NCBI RefSeq assembly: GCF_025950235.1
Contig: NZ_JAPDDT010000007.1
Location: forward strand, 62,001 to 126,000
Direction of reading: 5' to 3'
DNA length: 64,000 nt
Source of the DNA: Luteolibacter arcticus
GTDB taxonomy: Bacteria; Verrucomicrobiota; Verrucomicrobiia; Verrucomicrobiales; Akkermansiaceae
Within the stretch, counting starts at the first letter, position 1. Every line of letters starts with the position of its first letter. A program made the translations under genes and the position numbers. Shown piece by piece: positions 32,430-40,348 of this stretch. The notes below the pieces were generated by a model, which searched no databases, had not been told where the DNA came from, and saw only the letters and a list, made by a program, of their open reading frames with translations.

Positions 32430-33080
32430 TCAGTTCAGCTGGCTCTTGAGTTCAGTCCACGTCTGGCCGTTGCCGACCGTATGGCGGATCTCCTCCCCTT
32501 GGATCACGACCGCACTGGGCATCCCCATCGAATCGTAGTCCGGATGGCAGCTCACCAAGCGCAGCACCGTGCCGGCACTGGCGCGCCACATGTCCTCGAA
32601 AATTTCCCGGGCATATGCGTCGAGGCCGCTAAACGGCTCGTCGAGCAGGAGGATGTTGCCGCGGGTGGTGTCCACCGACAGCTCGGCCATGATGAGGTGG
32701 GCCTTGCGTCGGTTGCCGGTAGAAAGTTTACCGTAGGGCTTGCGAGAATCCAGCTCCAGTGACTCGGCCAGCTTCAGGGCTTCGCCGAGACGGGCGGAGG
32801 GGATCATCGCGCGGAAGATCGCCGAGACCGTGGTGATGGGGTCGAAGCGGAGATCTTCGGGAAGGTATTGCACCCGGCCATTGGCCTCAAAGGTGCCCTG
32901 CATCTGGCGGAGGGTCTTGGCCAGGGTCCGCAGCAGGGTCGTTTTGCCACGACCGTTGCGGGCGATCAGGAAATGCGTGCCCTGATCCAAAAGAATCGCC
33001 TCACGAACCGTCGCAAGCGGCTGGCGGTAGCCAATCGCAAGGCCGGTATGGAGGTTCAACTGTGGGGACGGCAGATTCAT
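32430..33080 (-). CDS. ABC transporter ATP-binding protein, 216 aa
   Basis: A single nucleotide-binding domain: Walker A ARNGRGKTTLL (an R where the usual G-x-x-G-x-G-K has S or N-G-A), signature LSTGNRRKAHL instead of LSGGQ, Walker B ILLLDEPFSGLD and switch His in VSCHPD. The first residues MNLPSPQLNLHTGLAIG start the domain at once. A longer frame to 33125 exists, but the shared upstream motif at 33126-33148 would then touch the start codon, so 33080 is preferred. Both the Walker A and signature deviations are mild. It pairs with the permease 6 bases downstream. Confidence 0.85.
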   Translation of the reverse strand: MNLPSPQLNLHTGLAIGYRQPLATVREAILLDQGTHFLIARNGRGKTTLLRTLAKTLRQMQGTFEANGRVQYLPEDLRFDPITTVSAIFRAMIPSARLGEALKLAESLELDSRKPYGKLSTGNRRKAHLIMAELSVDTTRGNILLLDEPFSGLDAYAREIFEDMWRASAGTVLRLVSCHPDYDSMGMPSAVVIQGEEIRHTVGNGQTWTELKSQLN

Positions 33081-33125
33081 TCTCTTTACGGCTAGGATGC
33101 TGTCGGTTGTAGGGCTAGGGGCCAA

Positions 33126-33148
33126 ATATTCAAGCTTTATTAAATATC
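33126..33148 (-). promoter_or_regulatory. Conserved upstream motif, copy A (before ABC ATPase gene)
   Basis: Read on the minus strand it is GATATTTAATAAAGCTTGAA followed by TAT. The core ATATTT-N7-CTTGAA recurs at 35087-35109 and, with one extra base, at two further sites. It lies 46 bases before the preferred ATPase start. The AT-rich character contrasts with the GC-rich surroundings, fitting a promoter or binding site. The rest of 33081-33382 holds no gene. Confidence 0.5.
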
Positions 33149-33382
33149 GGGCCGCCCGTTGCTTCCTTGGCTTTAGTGGTTTTTTTGAAAATTGACAATA
33201 AATTTTTGAACGTTTTTAAAACATGTTGGTCCTCAAGCTTTGGCGGCACTCTGGAAAACTTGAAAATCGGCTCTGCAACTTTTCTTTGGACGGGAGGAAA
33301 AGCCGGTTGAAGAGAGTTCGGTTTTGCATTCGGGGCGGAGGAAGGGGTGTCGAAGAAGGGCGTCGGGCGAATTGCCCGGTTC

Positions 33383-35035
33383 TCACGGGGCAGGGACTTC
33401 CTTCAGCACCATGAAATCCTCGTGGCTGAACGCGGGCTTGTAGCGCCGTTCGATGAGTTCGCGGAGTTCGGGGAAGTCTTTGATCGCCCCGGAGGAGTCG
33501 ACGTAGTTGCCGGTGACGCTGGGCAGGGCGTCGCGCCGTTCGATGACGATGAATTCGGGGGGATTGGCAGTGAGGTCGGCCATCAGGCGTTCCCGCATGG
33601 TTTGCTGGAGCCAGGCCGCGCGTTGCGGGACATTGTAAATGTAGCGGGTCGAGGCCGGGCGATTTGCCCATTCGTAGATCACCGGTTCGAAGCCCCAGAT
33701 GAAGACGGGCCGCGTGCCGCCGGCGTCCCGGAGGAACTGCGCGACTTGGCGGTTGGCACTGGCGTTCACGTCATCCACCGTGGCCAGGACGTCGCGGACC
33801 TCCGTGGGCAGGCCGCCGGACAGCAGCGCCTGGGTGCGGAACATGGTTCGCTGGTAAAAGGAAAGCGGGACTCCCCGGATGGCTGAGCGCGCGCAGCAGA
33901 TCAAAGGGATACCCACCACGAAGGCGGCGATCCACAAGCGGGAGGCCTTGACCGCCTGGTCCCAGAGCAAGGCGAACCCGAGCCCGACCAGCAGGCCGGT
34001 CAGAGGCCAGGTGGCGCCATAGTGGTAGGAGAAGAATTTCGCCTGGGCCACCACGCCGGCCAGGTGCAGCGAGATCAGCAGCGAGATAGCCAGCGCCGCG
34101 CCACGCTCCCGTGAGGAGAGACGGTGGGCGAACAGGAGTAGCAGCGAGACGCCGAGGGGAACCAAGGCGGAGTAGCCGGTAAACCAGTCCACCACCCCGT
34201 GGTAAGCCAAGACCAGCGGGTTCTGGCCTTCCCAGCTCAGCTTGGTGTAGTGGGGCGTGAAGACGAAAAGGACCTCGTAGGCATCCTTCAGGGCGCCCTT
34301 TGCGGCAAACCAAAGAACGCAGAGGGCGACCGGTGCCACGGTCCCAAGGCACGCGGCGAAGAGAGCGCGCCATTCGCCGGGACCGTCCTTGGGCATCGCG
34401 AACGCTTGGAGGAAAGGCACGTTGCGGAGCAAGCGGGCGGCGCAAGGGAGGAGGACCAGCAAGCCTCCGCCGAAGGCAAGCTGCGGCTTGAGGAGTCCTG
34501 CCATCCCGAAGAAGACACCGGCGAGAAACCACCGCAGCAGGGGGCGGGTGGGGGAGCGCCCGTCGGCCGTGGGGAAAAGGGGAGCTGTGCAGAGACCGAA
34601 GATGGTCAGGGCTCCGCCGAAGGATTCCGGCTGGGCGGTGTGCCAGAAGTCGAGTTGGGCGTGAATCAGGACCGCCAGCGCGATGGCGAAGTAGCCGCTG
34701 AGCTTGGGGGCGAAGACCGCCCGTGCCCAGCGGACGAGGCAGATGCCCATCGCGGCGATGAAGATGCACTCAAGCAGCCGGATTCCCCATTCGTTCGCCC
34801 CGAAGAGGACCCGTGCGATCGCATAGAGGACGAAAATTCCCGGCGGCTTGAAATCCCAGGCATCCCGGTACGGCATCCCGCCATCGACGATCGAGCGGGC
34901 GACGACGGCATAAATTCCCTGATCCCGTCCATAGTCGAAGGTCAGGATCTGGACCAAGAAGAAGGCGACGAAGGTGCTGCATAGCACCGCTGGGATAAGA
35001 TCAACGGGCCGTGCCCGGAGGTGAGGTGAAGTCAT
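33383..35035 (-). CDS. GT-C glycosyltransferase, PMT/ArnT-like (GT39-like), 550 aa
   Basis: A polytopic protein of ~11 membrane helices. The first periplasmic loop carries DYGRDQGIYAVVARSIVDGG and MPYRDAWDFKPPG, the acidic loop motif plus Y-R-D-x-W-D-x-K-P-P-G pattern of the undecaprenyl-phosphate-sugar-dependent transferases (ArnT/PMT superfamily). The C-terminal ~140 residues are a soluble domain (VFIWGFEPVIYEWANRPAST). Such enzymes transfer a sugar from a polyprenyl-phosphate donor to lipid or protein outside the inner membrane. Donor and acceptor are not predictable here, but a probable polyprenyl-phospho-arabinose pathway lies 5-8 kb upstream on the same strand. Its upstream region carries the shared AT-rich motif. 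Confidence 0.82.
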   Translation of the reverse strand: MTSPHLRARPVDLIPAVLCSTFVAFFLVQILTFDYGRDQGIYAVVARSIVDGGMPYRDAWDFKPPGIFVLYAIARVLFGANEWGIRLLECIFIAAMGICLVRWARAVFAPKLSGYFAIALAVLIHAQLDFWHTAQPESFGGALTIFGLCTAPLFPTADGRSPTRPLLRWFLAGVFFGMAGLLKPQLAFGGGLLVLLPCAARLLRNVPFLQAFAMPKDGPGEWRALFAACLGTVAPVALCVLWFAAKGALKDAYEVLFVFTPHYTKLSWEGQNPLVLAYHGVVDWFTGYSALVPLGVSLLLLFAHRLSSRERGAALAISLLISLHLAGVVAQAKFFSYHYGATWPLTGLLVGLGFALLWDQAVKASRLWIAAFVVGIPLICCARSAIRGVPLSFYQRTMFRTQALLSGGLPTEVRDVLATVDDVNASANRQVAQFLRDAGGTRPVFIWGFEPVIYEWANRPASTRYIYNVPQRAAWLQQTMRERLMADLTANPPEFIVIERRDALPSVTGNYVDSSGAIKDFPELRELIERRYKPAFSHEDFMVLKEVPAP

Positions 35036-35086
35036 CGTGGGAGAGGTGCTTCCAAGTCTCGGCTTCAGCTAGGGAATCAATGAAAG

Positions 35087-35109
35087 ATGTTCAAGTTTTA
35101 TTAAATATT
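35087..35109 (-). promoter_or_regulatory. Conserved upstream motif, copy B (before GT-C gene)
   Basis: Minus-strand reading AATATTTAATAAAACTTGAA then CAT; 19 of about 22 positions match copy A at 33126-33148. It sits 52 bases before the glycosyltransferase start, similar spacing to copy A (46). This supports a shared promoter or regulator site. Confidence 0.5.
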
Positions 35110-35179
35110 AAGTGTTAGAGGGGTTCTCGTAGGTTTTGGCTTCGCGGAGTATCAAGTTGGCGCGAGAGTGTTCCAGTCG

Positions 35180-35755
35180 ATGGACCAACTGCTCGTTTGG
35201 AAGGACCGCTTGCTTGAGGTGTTGAACACCGCCCCTCCGGCGCTGTTCCTCGCCGGGATGGTGCTCCTGCCGCTCGGGCCTTTTCCGGTGAGCGTGCTGT
35301 TTGTCCTCGCGGGGGCGAGGTTCGGGGCGGTGGCGGGCTTCGGCCTGGGGATGCTCGCGCTGGCGGTAAACATGACGCTCGGCTATTGGCTGGCGCGTCG
35401 CGTGGTGCGCACTCCGTTGGAGCGATGGCTTACGGGACGCGGGATTGCGGTTCCGCGCTTGGGATCGGAGGACGAACTGAGGTTCCTGCTGCTTTTCCGG
35501 ATTGCGCCCGGGATGCCCCTGTTCCTGCAGAACTACATTCTCGGCCTCGCGGAGGTCGGGTTCGGCCGCTACCTCGCCGTGTCGCTGCTGGCGCAGTTGC
35601 CGTATGCGGTCGGCTTTGTGTGGATCGGCCAGGCACTCACCGAAAGCTCGGCGTGGAAGGTGGTCCTGACGGTGGCCGGGGTGGTGGCGCTCGCGCTGCT
35701 GGTGAGCTTGCTGCGGAGCTGGCTCAGCCGGCGGCAGCCGGTTCGCGAGGAGTGA
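35180..35755 (+). CDS. VTT-domain membrane protein (DedA/TVP38-like), 191 aa
   Basis: Several hydrophobic segments and the VTT-type core: LPLGPFPVSVLFVLAGARFG, then GLGMLALAVNMTLGYWLARR (small-residue-rich re-entrant region with a polar N), then LFRIAPGMPLFLQNYILGLA (the F-R-x-x-P-x-x-P-x-x-x-x-N motif common to these families) and a C-terminal helix. DedA/TVP38 proteins include flippases or recyclers of undecaprenyl phosphate and phospholipids. ATG at 35180 is preferred to a GTG 12 bases earlier. It is the only plus-strand gene within the glycosyltransferase region, so recycling of the polyprenyl carrier would suit the neighbourhood; that is inference. Confidence 0.8.
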   Translation: MDQLLVWKDRLLEVLNTAPPALFLAGMVLLPLGPFPVSVLFVLAGARFGAVAGFGLGMLALAVNMTLGYWLARRVVRTPLERWLTGRGIAVPRLGSEDELRFLLLFRIAPGMPLFLQNYILGLAEVGFGRYLAVSLLAQLPYAVGFVWIGQALTESSAWKVVLTVAGVVALALLVSLLRSWLSRRQPVREE

Positions 35756-35771
35756 CCGGGAAGGCGATCGA

Positions 35772-37367
35772 TCACTGCACGGGAGGCGCGCCGCCCTGGC
35801 TGCGGGCCGCAAGGGCTTCGGCACGGGTGACGAGTTGGGCTCCCGGCGGCAGGGTTTTGCGGAAATCCAGCAACTGTGCCTCGATCTCCGGAATCAATTC
35901 CCGTGAGGTGGCGAAGAAGCCGACCAGCGGGGACGCGGTGGAAACCGCCTCCCCGGTGAGCTGGAGTTCACCCACCTTGAACCATCCTGCGGTCTTCGCC
36001 GGTACCCAGCTCTCGAAGACCATCACGAGCCCCACGTTCTGCTCCTGCGCCATGGTTCTCGCCCAGGACCAGGAAGGATCCTTGCCGCCCAAACGGGCCT
36101 CGAGCGCGGCCTTCGAGCCCAAGCCCCATAGGTCGAGTACGTGCTGGTCATTCCGGTAGCTTACCCAGCCGAGGTCATTGACGGCCACGGGGCGCTTCCA
36201 CCAGTCGGTGGCGAAGCGGTGCATCTGGAATTGCTGCGCATAGATGTTGTTGGCAGCCATCGGCATTTGCGGGAGTGCCCTCAAATACGGGTAAGAGATC
36301 ACCAGCGCGAACAAGGCGACCGCGAAGCTGTGGACCGGGCGCCACCGGCTCACCAGCGACTCGGGAAGGGGGGCCAGGGCGAATAGCGCAAACAGCGTCG
36401 ATCCGTAAATGTAGGACTCGTAGCGATTGAACCATCCGTAGGTGCCGAAGATCGCATGCAACAAGCCCGCCCCTGCGAGTAGCAAGGCGGCTTTGCCCCG
36501 CGCGGTTTTCGGGCCGGCGGCGAGGCCAATGACGGCGAGGGCCGAGGTGAACAGAAGCAGCAAGACGCCGCGATTCCCCATCAAGCTATTCTCCAAGGTG
36601 AGCTGGATCGCGCGGACGAGGCCGCTTTTCGCGAACTGGGATTTCGCGCTGATGGAGCTGGGGATCGCTGGCAATCCCAGCCCGTGAAGAAACAGCGAGA
36701 ACGCGGCCAAGCCCGCAAGGGCGGCAGCACCGGCGATCACTGCCGCCTTGGGACGTCCGGTGAAAAGCAACAGGCCGCAGGCCGCCGCGGAGAGGGCGAG
36801 ATTTTCATAGCGGACCAAGGGACCGGCGATCACCGCGATCCAGAACCACTTGCCGGGTGCGGTGCCTTCGGTGATGCGCACCATGCCCTCGACCAGGATG
36901 ATCGCGGCGAGCAGTTGGAGATTGTGCTCCATGCCGTTGAATACGATGCCAAGGGCGTTGCACCCGGCGAGGATGGCCCAACAGACCACCACGCGTCCGG
37001 TCATGCTTTCCGGCAGGACGATCCGCGCGCGCTTCAAGAGGATCCCGGCGGTAAGGCCGCCGAACACGATGTTCAGGACGAGCGGGAAGTATTCACCGAT
37101 CGACAGGCGCGCGAGCGGAGCGAGCAGGAAGGGCCAGATGGGACTCGAGCATGGGGCGGAGAACTCCGTCGAATTGATGCCGTAGTGCCCCGCCGCGATT
37201 TGCTCGGCCACTGCGAGGTGAATGTAGGGGTCGTCGAGGGTGTAGGTGAACTTACCTTCGTTCAGGACGAGGATCGCGAGCAGCCCGATGAGGCACAGCA
37301 GGTACCACAGGCCGGTCACGAGCAAGGTATCGAGAGGGATCTGCTTCTTTGTCTGGGGAGCTGTCAT
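35772..37367 (-). CDS. GT-C glycosyltransferase-like membrane protein, 531 aa
   Basis: About 10-11 membrane helices. The first periplasmic loop has FTYTLDDPYIHLAVAEQIAA followed by GHYGINSTEFSAPCSSPIWP, where the LDDPYIH acidic pair is typical of GT-C catalytic loops (compare the Asp pair of the arabinosyl- and mannosyltransferase families). The C-terminal ~200 residues include a soluble domain (RPVAVNDLGWVSYRNDQHVL, DLWGLGSKAALEARLGG). It is 46 bases downstream of the TPR-bearing GT-C gene and probably belongs to the same transcript as the DprE1/DprE2 operon. The start at 37367 was chosen because MTAPQTKKQIPLDTLLVTG leads directly into the first helix. Acceptor unknown. Confidence 0.8.
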   Translation of the reverse strand: MTAPQTKKQIPLDTLLVTGLWYLLCLIGLLAILVLNEGKFTYTLDDPYIHLAVAEQIAAGHYGINSTEFSAPCSSPIWPFLLAPLARLSIGEYFPLVLNIVFGGLTAGILLKRARIVLPESMTGRVVVCWAILAGCNALGIVFNGMEHNLQLLAAIILVEGMVRITEGTAPGKWFWIAVIAGPLVRYENLALSAAACGLLLFTGRPKAAVIAGAAALAGLAAFSLFLHGLGLPAIPSSISAKSQFAKSGLVRAIQLTLENSLMGNRGVLLLLFTSALAVIGLAAGPKTARGKAALLLAGAGLLHAIFGTYGWFNRYESYIYGSTLFALFALAPLPESLVSRWRPVHSFAVALFALVISYPYLRALPQMPMAANNIYAQQFQMHRFATDWWKRPVAVNDLGWVSYRNDQHVLDLWGLGSKAALEARLGGKDPSWSWARTMAQEQNVGLVMVFESWVPAKTAGWFKVGELQLTGEAVSTASPLVGFFATSRELIPEIEAQLLDFRKTLPPGAQLVTRAEALAARSQGGAPPVQ

Positions 37368-37413
37368 GAGCCGGGAAGTTTGCGGGCGGATGAGAAGGGG
37401 AAATGAGAAGGGT

Positions 37414-39198
37414 TCAATTGCCGGTGGGCACGGACGTTTGGGAGGCAAGCTGAAGCATCAGTTGCTCGATTTCGCCTCGCTTCTGGGGGTGGAAGGTGGC
37501 GGATTTTTCCAAGGTCTTGCGGGCTTTTTCCCGATCGCCCTGACGGAAGTATATGTCCGCCAGCATCACCGTGGCGGGATAATGTTCCTCACCCCCGGTT
37601 CGCCGGAGTAGTGGCAGCAGCAAGTCCCTGGCCTCGACGAGATTTCCCGAAGCAACGTGGATTTCAGCGCGCCGGAGATGAATGAATTCCCTGAAGCGGG
37701 GACTGGTGTCTGCCATCGATTGGGAACGGTCAAAATAGTCGGCGGCGGCCTTGTAGTCGCCCGCACGGATGGCGATCTCTCCTAACAGAAGGTAGTTGAT
37801 GGTGTACCAAGGGCCGTCGGCGAGGGATTCATCAACGAGCTGCTTGGCCGTGACGTAGTCGCCGCGGTAGATGAGTTCGCGGGCAGCGAGGTTCTTCTGT
37901 TGGAACTGCGCCGGCCGGTCGTAGGCGGCGGCAAGGTAGAGCCGGAGGGGGTCGTTCCAGAGGGTCGCCTGGTGCCAGAAGAGCGGGATGCCAGCGAGCT
38001 TCAGCACGAGGATGGAACCGACGAGGCAGGTCGCTGTTAGCTTCTTGTATCCGAGCGACGATCCTTGCGGGGTGGCGATCCATCCGCGGGCCGCGCGCAG
38101 GAGTGCGACCACCGCAATGGCAAGGCCGACGCCCGGGACCACGACGTAGTAGTCCTCGATCGGGCCGGATCGCAAGGGGATGAAGTTCGAGGACGGAAAG
38201 CTAGCGAGGAAGTACCATGCGATGCCAAACGCGAAGAGCGGAAGACGCCGCAGGGTGAACCCCCACGCGGCGACGAGCATCAGGAAGAATCCCCAGGCAC
38301 CCGCGAGATCGAGCATCGAAGCGGACTTGCCCCAGATGTAGGTGCTCATGAACTCGACGCGTCCGAACGGGAAGAACCACATCGAGAAGTGCCGCCACAT
38401 CAGCCACGGGGCGGAGACGCTGAGCTTCCACAGCGGCATCTCAGGGTCGAAGCTGAAGTTGTTGTAGTTCGCCTTGGAGACGCCGCCGAGCTGGTGCCGG
38501 AGGACGAGGAAGCCGAGGGTCACTGCGGCGAGCGCGGCATACCGGAGCAGTGCCGGCTTCGAGAAGAGGCGGCGTTTCCGCAAGACATCGGTAGCGACGC
38601 AGACGGGTGCGATGCAGAGAGCGGTTTCGTAGGAAACCAACGCGAGAAAGGTAAGCACCAGACAGGCGGGGAGACGGCCGGCCCACGGGCGCGCGGAATC
38701 CCAGGAGCGGTCGTATTGGAGAACGGCGAGGCAGATCAGTATGACCGAGAGGCTGATATTGAAGCAGGCCATCCAGATGACGGTGGTGGTCTGGGTGGCG
38801 CTGAGTGCCCACAAGGCTGCGGCGGCCAGGCCGGCAAGGGATGAGGAGGTGAGCCGGCGCGAGAGCGCGAACACGGCTGCAACGGCACCGAGATAAAGAC
38901 CGAGCGGGATGCTGTGCCAGAGCAGGGGCGGCGGGGTCCCGAAGCGATGGAATGAGTAATAGACGATATTCTTGAAGGGGCGGAACAGGCCGAAGCAATC
39001 GGTGCCCAGCGTATCCTTCCAGCCACTGAAGTGGGTGACGTGGGCCGCGTGATCCAGGTCATCGAGGAAAGACGGTGACCTGAGACCCGGCCAGGCAAGC
39101 GCCACCACGGCGCACATCACGGCGAAGAGGGCGATGTAGATGAAACGGTCCGGGATGCGCTGCGCTGGCAGCGAATCGGTGGTGGGAGGGTTGGTCAT
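37414..39198 (-). CDS. TMTC-like GT-C membrane protein with C-terminal TPR repeats, copy 1 (594 aa)
   Basis: Paralogue of the genes at 43.1 and 45.0 kb. The first loop has SPSFLDDLDHAAHVTHFSGW with the double Asp, then CFGLFRPFKNIVYYSFHRFG. There are about 11 membrane helices, then a soluble C-terminal region of ~150 residues with TPR-like helix pairs (YDRPAQFQQKNLAARELIYR, GDYKAAADYFDRSQSM, FRQGDREKARKTLEKSATFH). This arrangement resembles TMTC-type O-mannosyltransferases (GT-C plus TPR). It begins 11 bases after the dprE2-like gene, so it belongs to the operon that seems to make the arabinose donor. I infer an arabinosyl- or other furanosyltransferase acting on protein or glycan acceptors. 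Confidence 0.78.
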   Translation of the reverse strand: MTNPPTTDSLPAQRIPDRFIYIALFAVMCAVVALAWPGLRSPSFLDDLDHAAHVTHFSGWKDTLGTDCFGLFRPFKNIVYYSFHRFGTPPPLLWHSIPLGLYLGAVAAVFALSRRLTSSSLAGLAAAALWALSATQTTTVIWMACFNISLSVILICLAVLQYDRSWDSARPWAGRLPACLVLTFLALVSYETALCIAPVCVATDVLRKRRLFSKPALLRYAALAAVTLGFLVLRHQLGGVSKANYNNFSFDPEMPLWKLSVSAPWLMWRHFSMWFFPFGRVEFMSTYIWGKSASMLDLAGAWGFFLMLVAAWGFTLRRLPLFAFGIAWYFLASFPSSNFIPLRSGPIEDYYVVVPGVGLAIAVVALLRAARGWIATPQGSSLGYKKLTATCLVGSILVLKLAGIPLFWHQATLWNDPLRLYLAAAYDRPAQFQQKNLAARELIYRGDYVTAKQLVDESLADGPWYTINYLLLGEIAIRAGDYKAAADYFDRSQSMADTSPRFREFIHLRRAEIHVASGNLVEARDLLLPLLRRTGGEEHYPATVMLADIYFRQGDREKARKTLEKSATFHPQKRGEIEQLMLQLASQTSVPTGN

Positions 39199-39209
39199 GG
39201 ATCGCTCTG

Positions 39210-39950
39210 TTAGAGTTTGGTCTTGAGGAAGACCGGGGAAGGTACGCTGCAGATGATGAGCATCACCCAGCGCCACCAGCCGGGCAGGTAGGCGACCGGC
39301 TTGCCCTTGCGGATGGCTTGCCAGCCGAGGGCTCCCACCTTGTGCGAGGAGGTGAAGAGCGGCCCCTTCTTCACGCCGGCGGTCATCGGCGTGTCGGTCA
39401 TGCCGGGCTTGAGCAGCACGATGCGGATGTCCTGCTGTGCGGCATGCCGGTGACGCATGCCGGCCATGAAGGTGTCGATGCCGGCCTTGGCGGAACCGTA
39501 GAGGAAATTCGACTGGCGCCCGCGGTCGCCTGCGACCGAGCCGATGACGGCCAGAGTTCCCCGCCCCTGGCGGGTCAGGATCTCCGAGCAGGCGGCGGCG
39601 ATCACCGCCTGGCTGGTGAAATTGACCGCGATCTCGCGAGCGACGGCGCTGCCATCGGCCAGCGTTTGCTCCTGATCGGGCAGCGAGCCATGGGCGAGCA
39701 GGAAGAGATCCCACGGCGCGGCGGAATCTAACAGCTTCTTCCAGTCCACCGAGGGATCGGTCAGGTCGATGGGGATGGTGCGGCATTCAGCACCGCGGGT
39801 GCGCAGGTCGGCAGCCACGGCTTCCAGCTTGGCGGCATCGCGGCCGATCAGCAGGAGGTCGGCTTGCTTTTGCTCCGCCACGAGAGTGCGGAGCAGGTCC
39901 TGGGCGATGGCCGAAGTGGCTCCGAAGATGGCGGCGCGGTAAGAACTCAT
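39210..39950 (-). CDS. dprE2: SDR-family 2-keto sugar reductase, DprE2-like
   Basis: A 246-residue short-chain dehydrogenase. NAD(P) site GATSAIAQDL (10-19), LLAHGS (85-90, for the usual NNAG), Ser138 in AVIGSVAGDRG and Tyr151-x3-Lys155 in FLYGSAKAG. A hydrophobic C-terminal helix with WWRWVMLIICSVPS resembles the membrane-associated end of DprE2. In mycobacteria DprE2 (Rv3791) reduces decaprenylphospho-2-keto-ribose to decaprenylphospho-D-arabinose, completing the epimerisation begun by DprE1. Identification rests on the family plus its place directly behind DprE1- and GtrA-like genes: its ATG overlaps the GtrA-like stop by ATGA (39947-39950). Confidence 0.85.
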   Translation of the reverse strand: MSSYRAAIFGATSAIAQDLLRTLVAEQKQADLLLIGRDAAKLEAVAADLRTRGAECRTIPIDLTDPSVDWKKLLDSAAPWDLFLLAHGSLPDQEQTLADGSAVAREIAVNFTSQAVIAAACSEILTRQGRGTLAVIGSVAGDRGRQSNFLYGSAKAGIDTFMAGMRHRHAAQQDIRIVLLKPGMTDTPMTAGVKKGPLFTSSHKVGALGWQAIRKGKPVAYLPGWWRWVMLIICSVPSPVFLKTKL

Positions 39951-40348
39951 GGGGTGGCAAAGGTGAAGCGGCGGTCGAGCTGGTATTTCCAGACGTAGCC
40001 GATCGCGAGACCGATCGCGCCGCCGACGTACTTGGCAGCCGGCCATGACGGGAAGCCATGGTGGAAGCCGAGTTCCAGGCCCCAGAAGATGCCGGTCGTC
40101 AGCAAGCCGGTGAGGGCGTAGCGGAAGAAGCTCTTGCCGATGTCCGTGGCACTGGTGAGGTGGTGGGCTTGGAAGATGTAGTGCTTGTCGAGCAGGTACT
40201 TCACCACGAGTCCCGCGCCGGTGCCGGCCACCAGCGCACTCCAGAACTTGAACTGCGTGGGATCCAACGCGGTGACCACGAGCTGCACGAGCAGGTTCGC
40301 AGCCGTCGCGATGATCGCGAATAAGATGTATTGGAGCGCGAGCTTCAT
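39947..40348 (-). CDS. GtrA-family membrane protein (probable polyprenyl-phosphate-sugar flippase)
   Basis: A 133-residue protein with four membrane helices (LALQYILFAIIATAANLLVQ, FWSALVAGTGAGLVVKYLLD, FFRYALTGLLTTGIFWGLEL, VGGAIGLAIGYVWKYQLDRR) and the GtrA-type motif KYLLDKHYIF and the C-terminal YVWKYQLDRRFTF. GtrA proteins are proposed to move polyprenyl-phosphate-linked sugars across the inner membrane; the mycobacterial homologue Rv3789 lies next to dprE1. ATGA overlaps join it to the dprE1-like gene before it (40345-40348) and the dprE2-like gene after it, and the former decided the start (a longer start at 40375 exists). Confidence 0.85.
   Translation of the reverse strand: MKLALQYILFAIIATAANLLVQLVVTALDPTQFKFWSALVAGTGAGLVVKYLLDKHYIFQAHHLTSATDIGKSFFRYALTGLLTTGIFWGLELGFHHGFPSWPAAKYVGGAIGLAIGYVWKYQLDRRFTFATP

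Noticed and set aside
35168..35755. Alternative reading of the VTT-domain gene as a fragment of a larger protein in the overlapping +2 frame (35386-36159)
   Set aside because: That frame has Gly/Arg-rich composition and runs into the opposite-strand glycosyltransferase gene.
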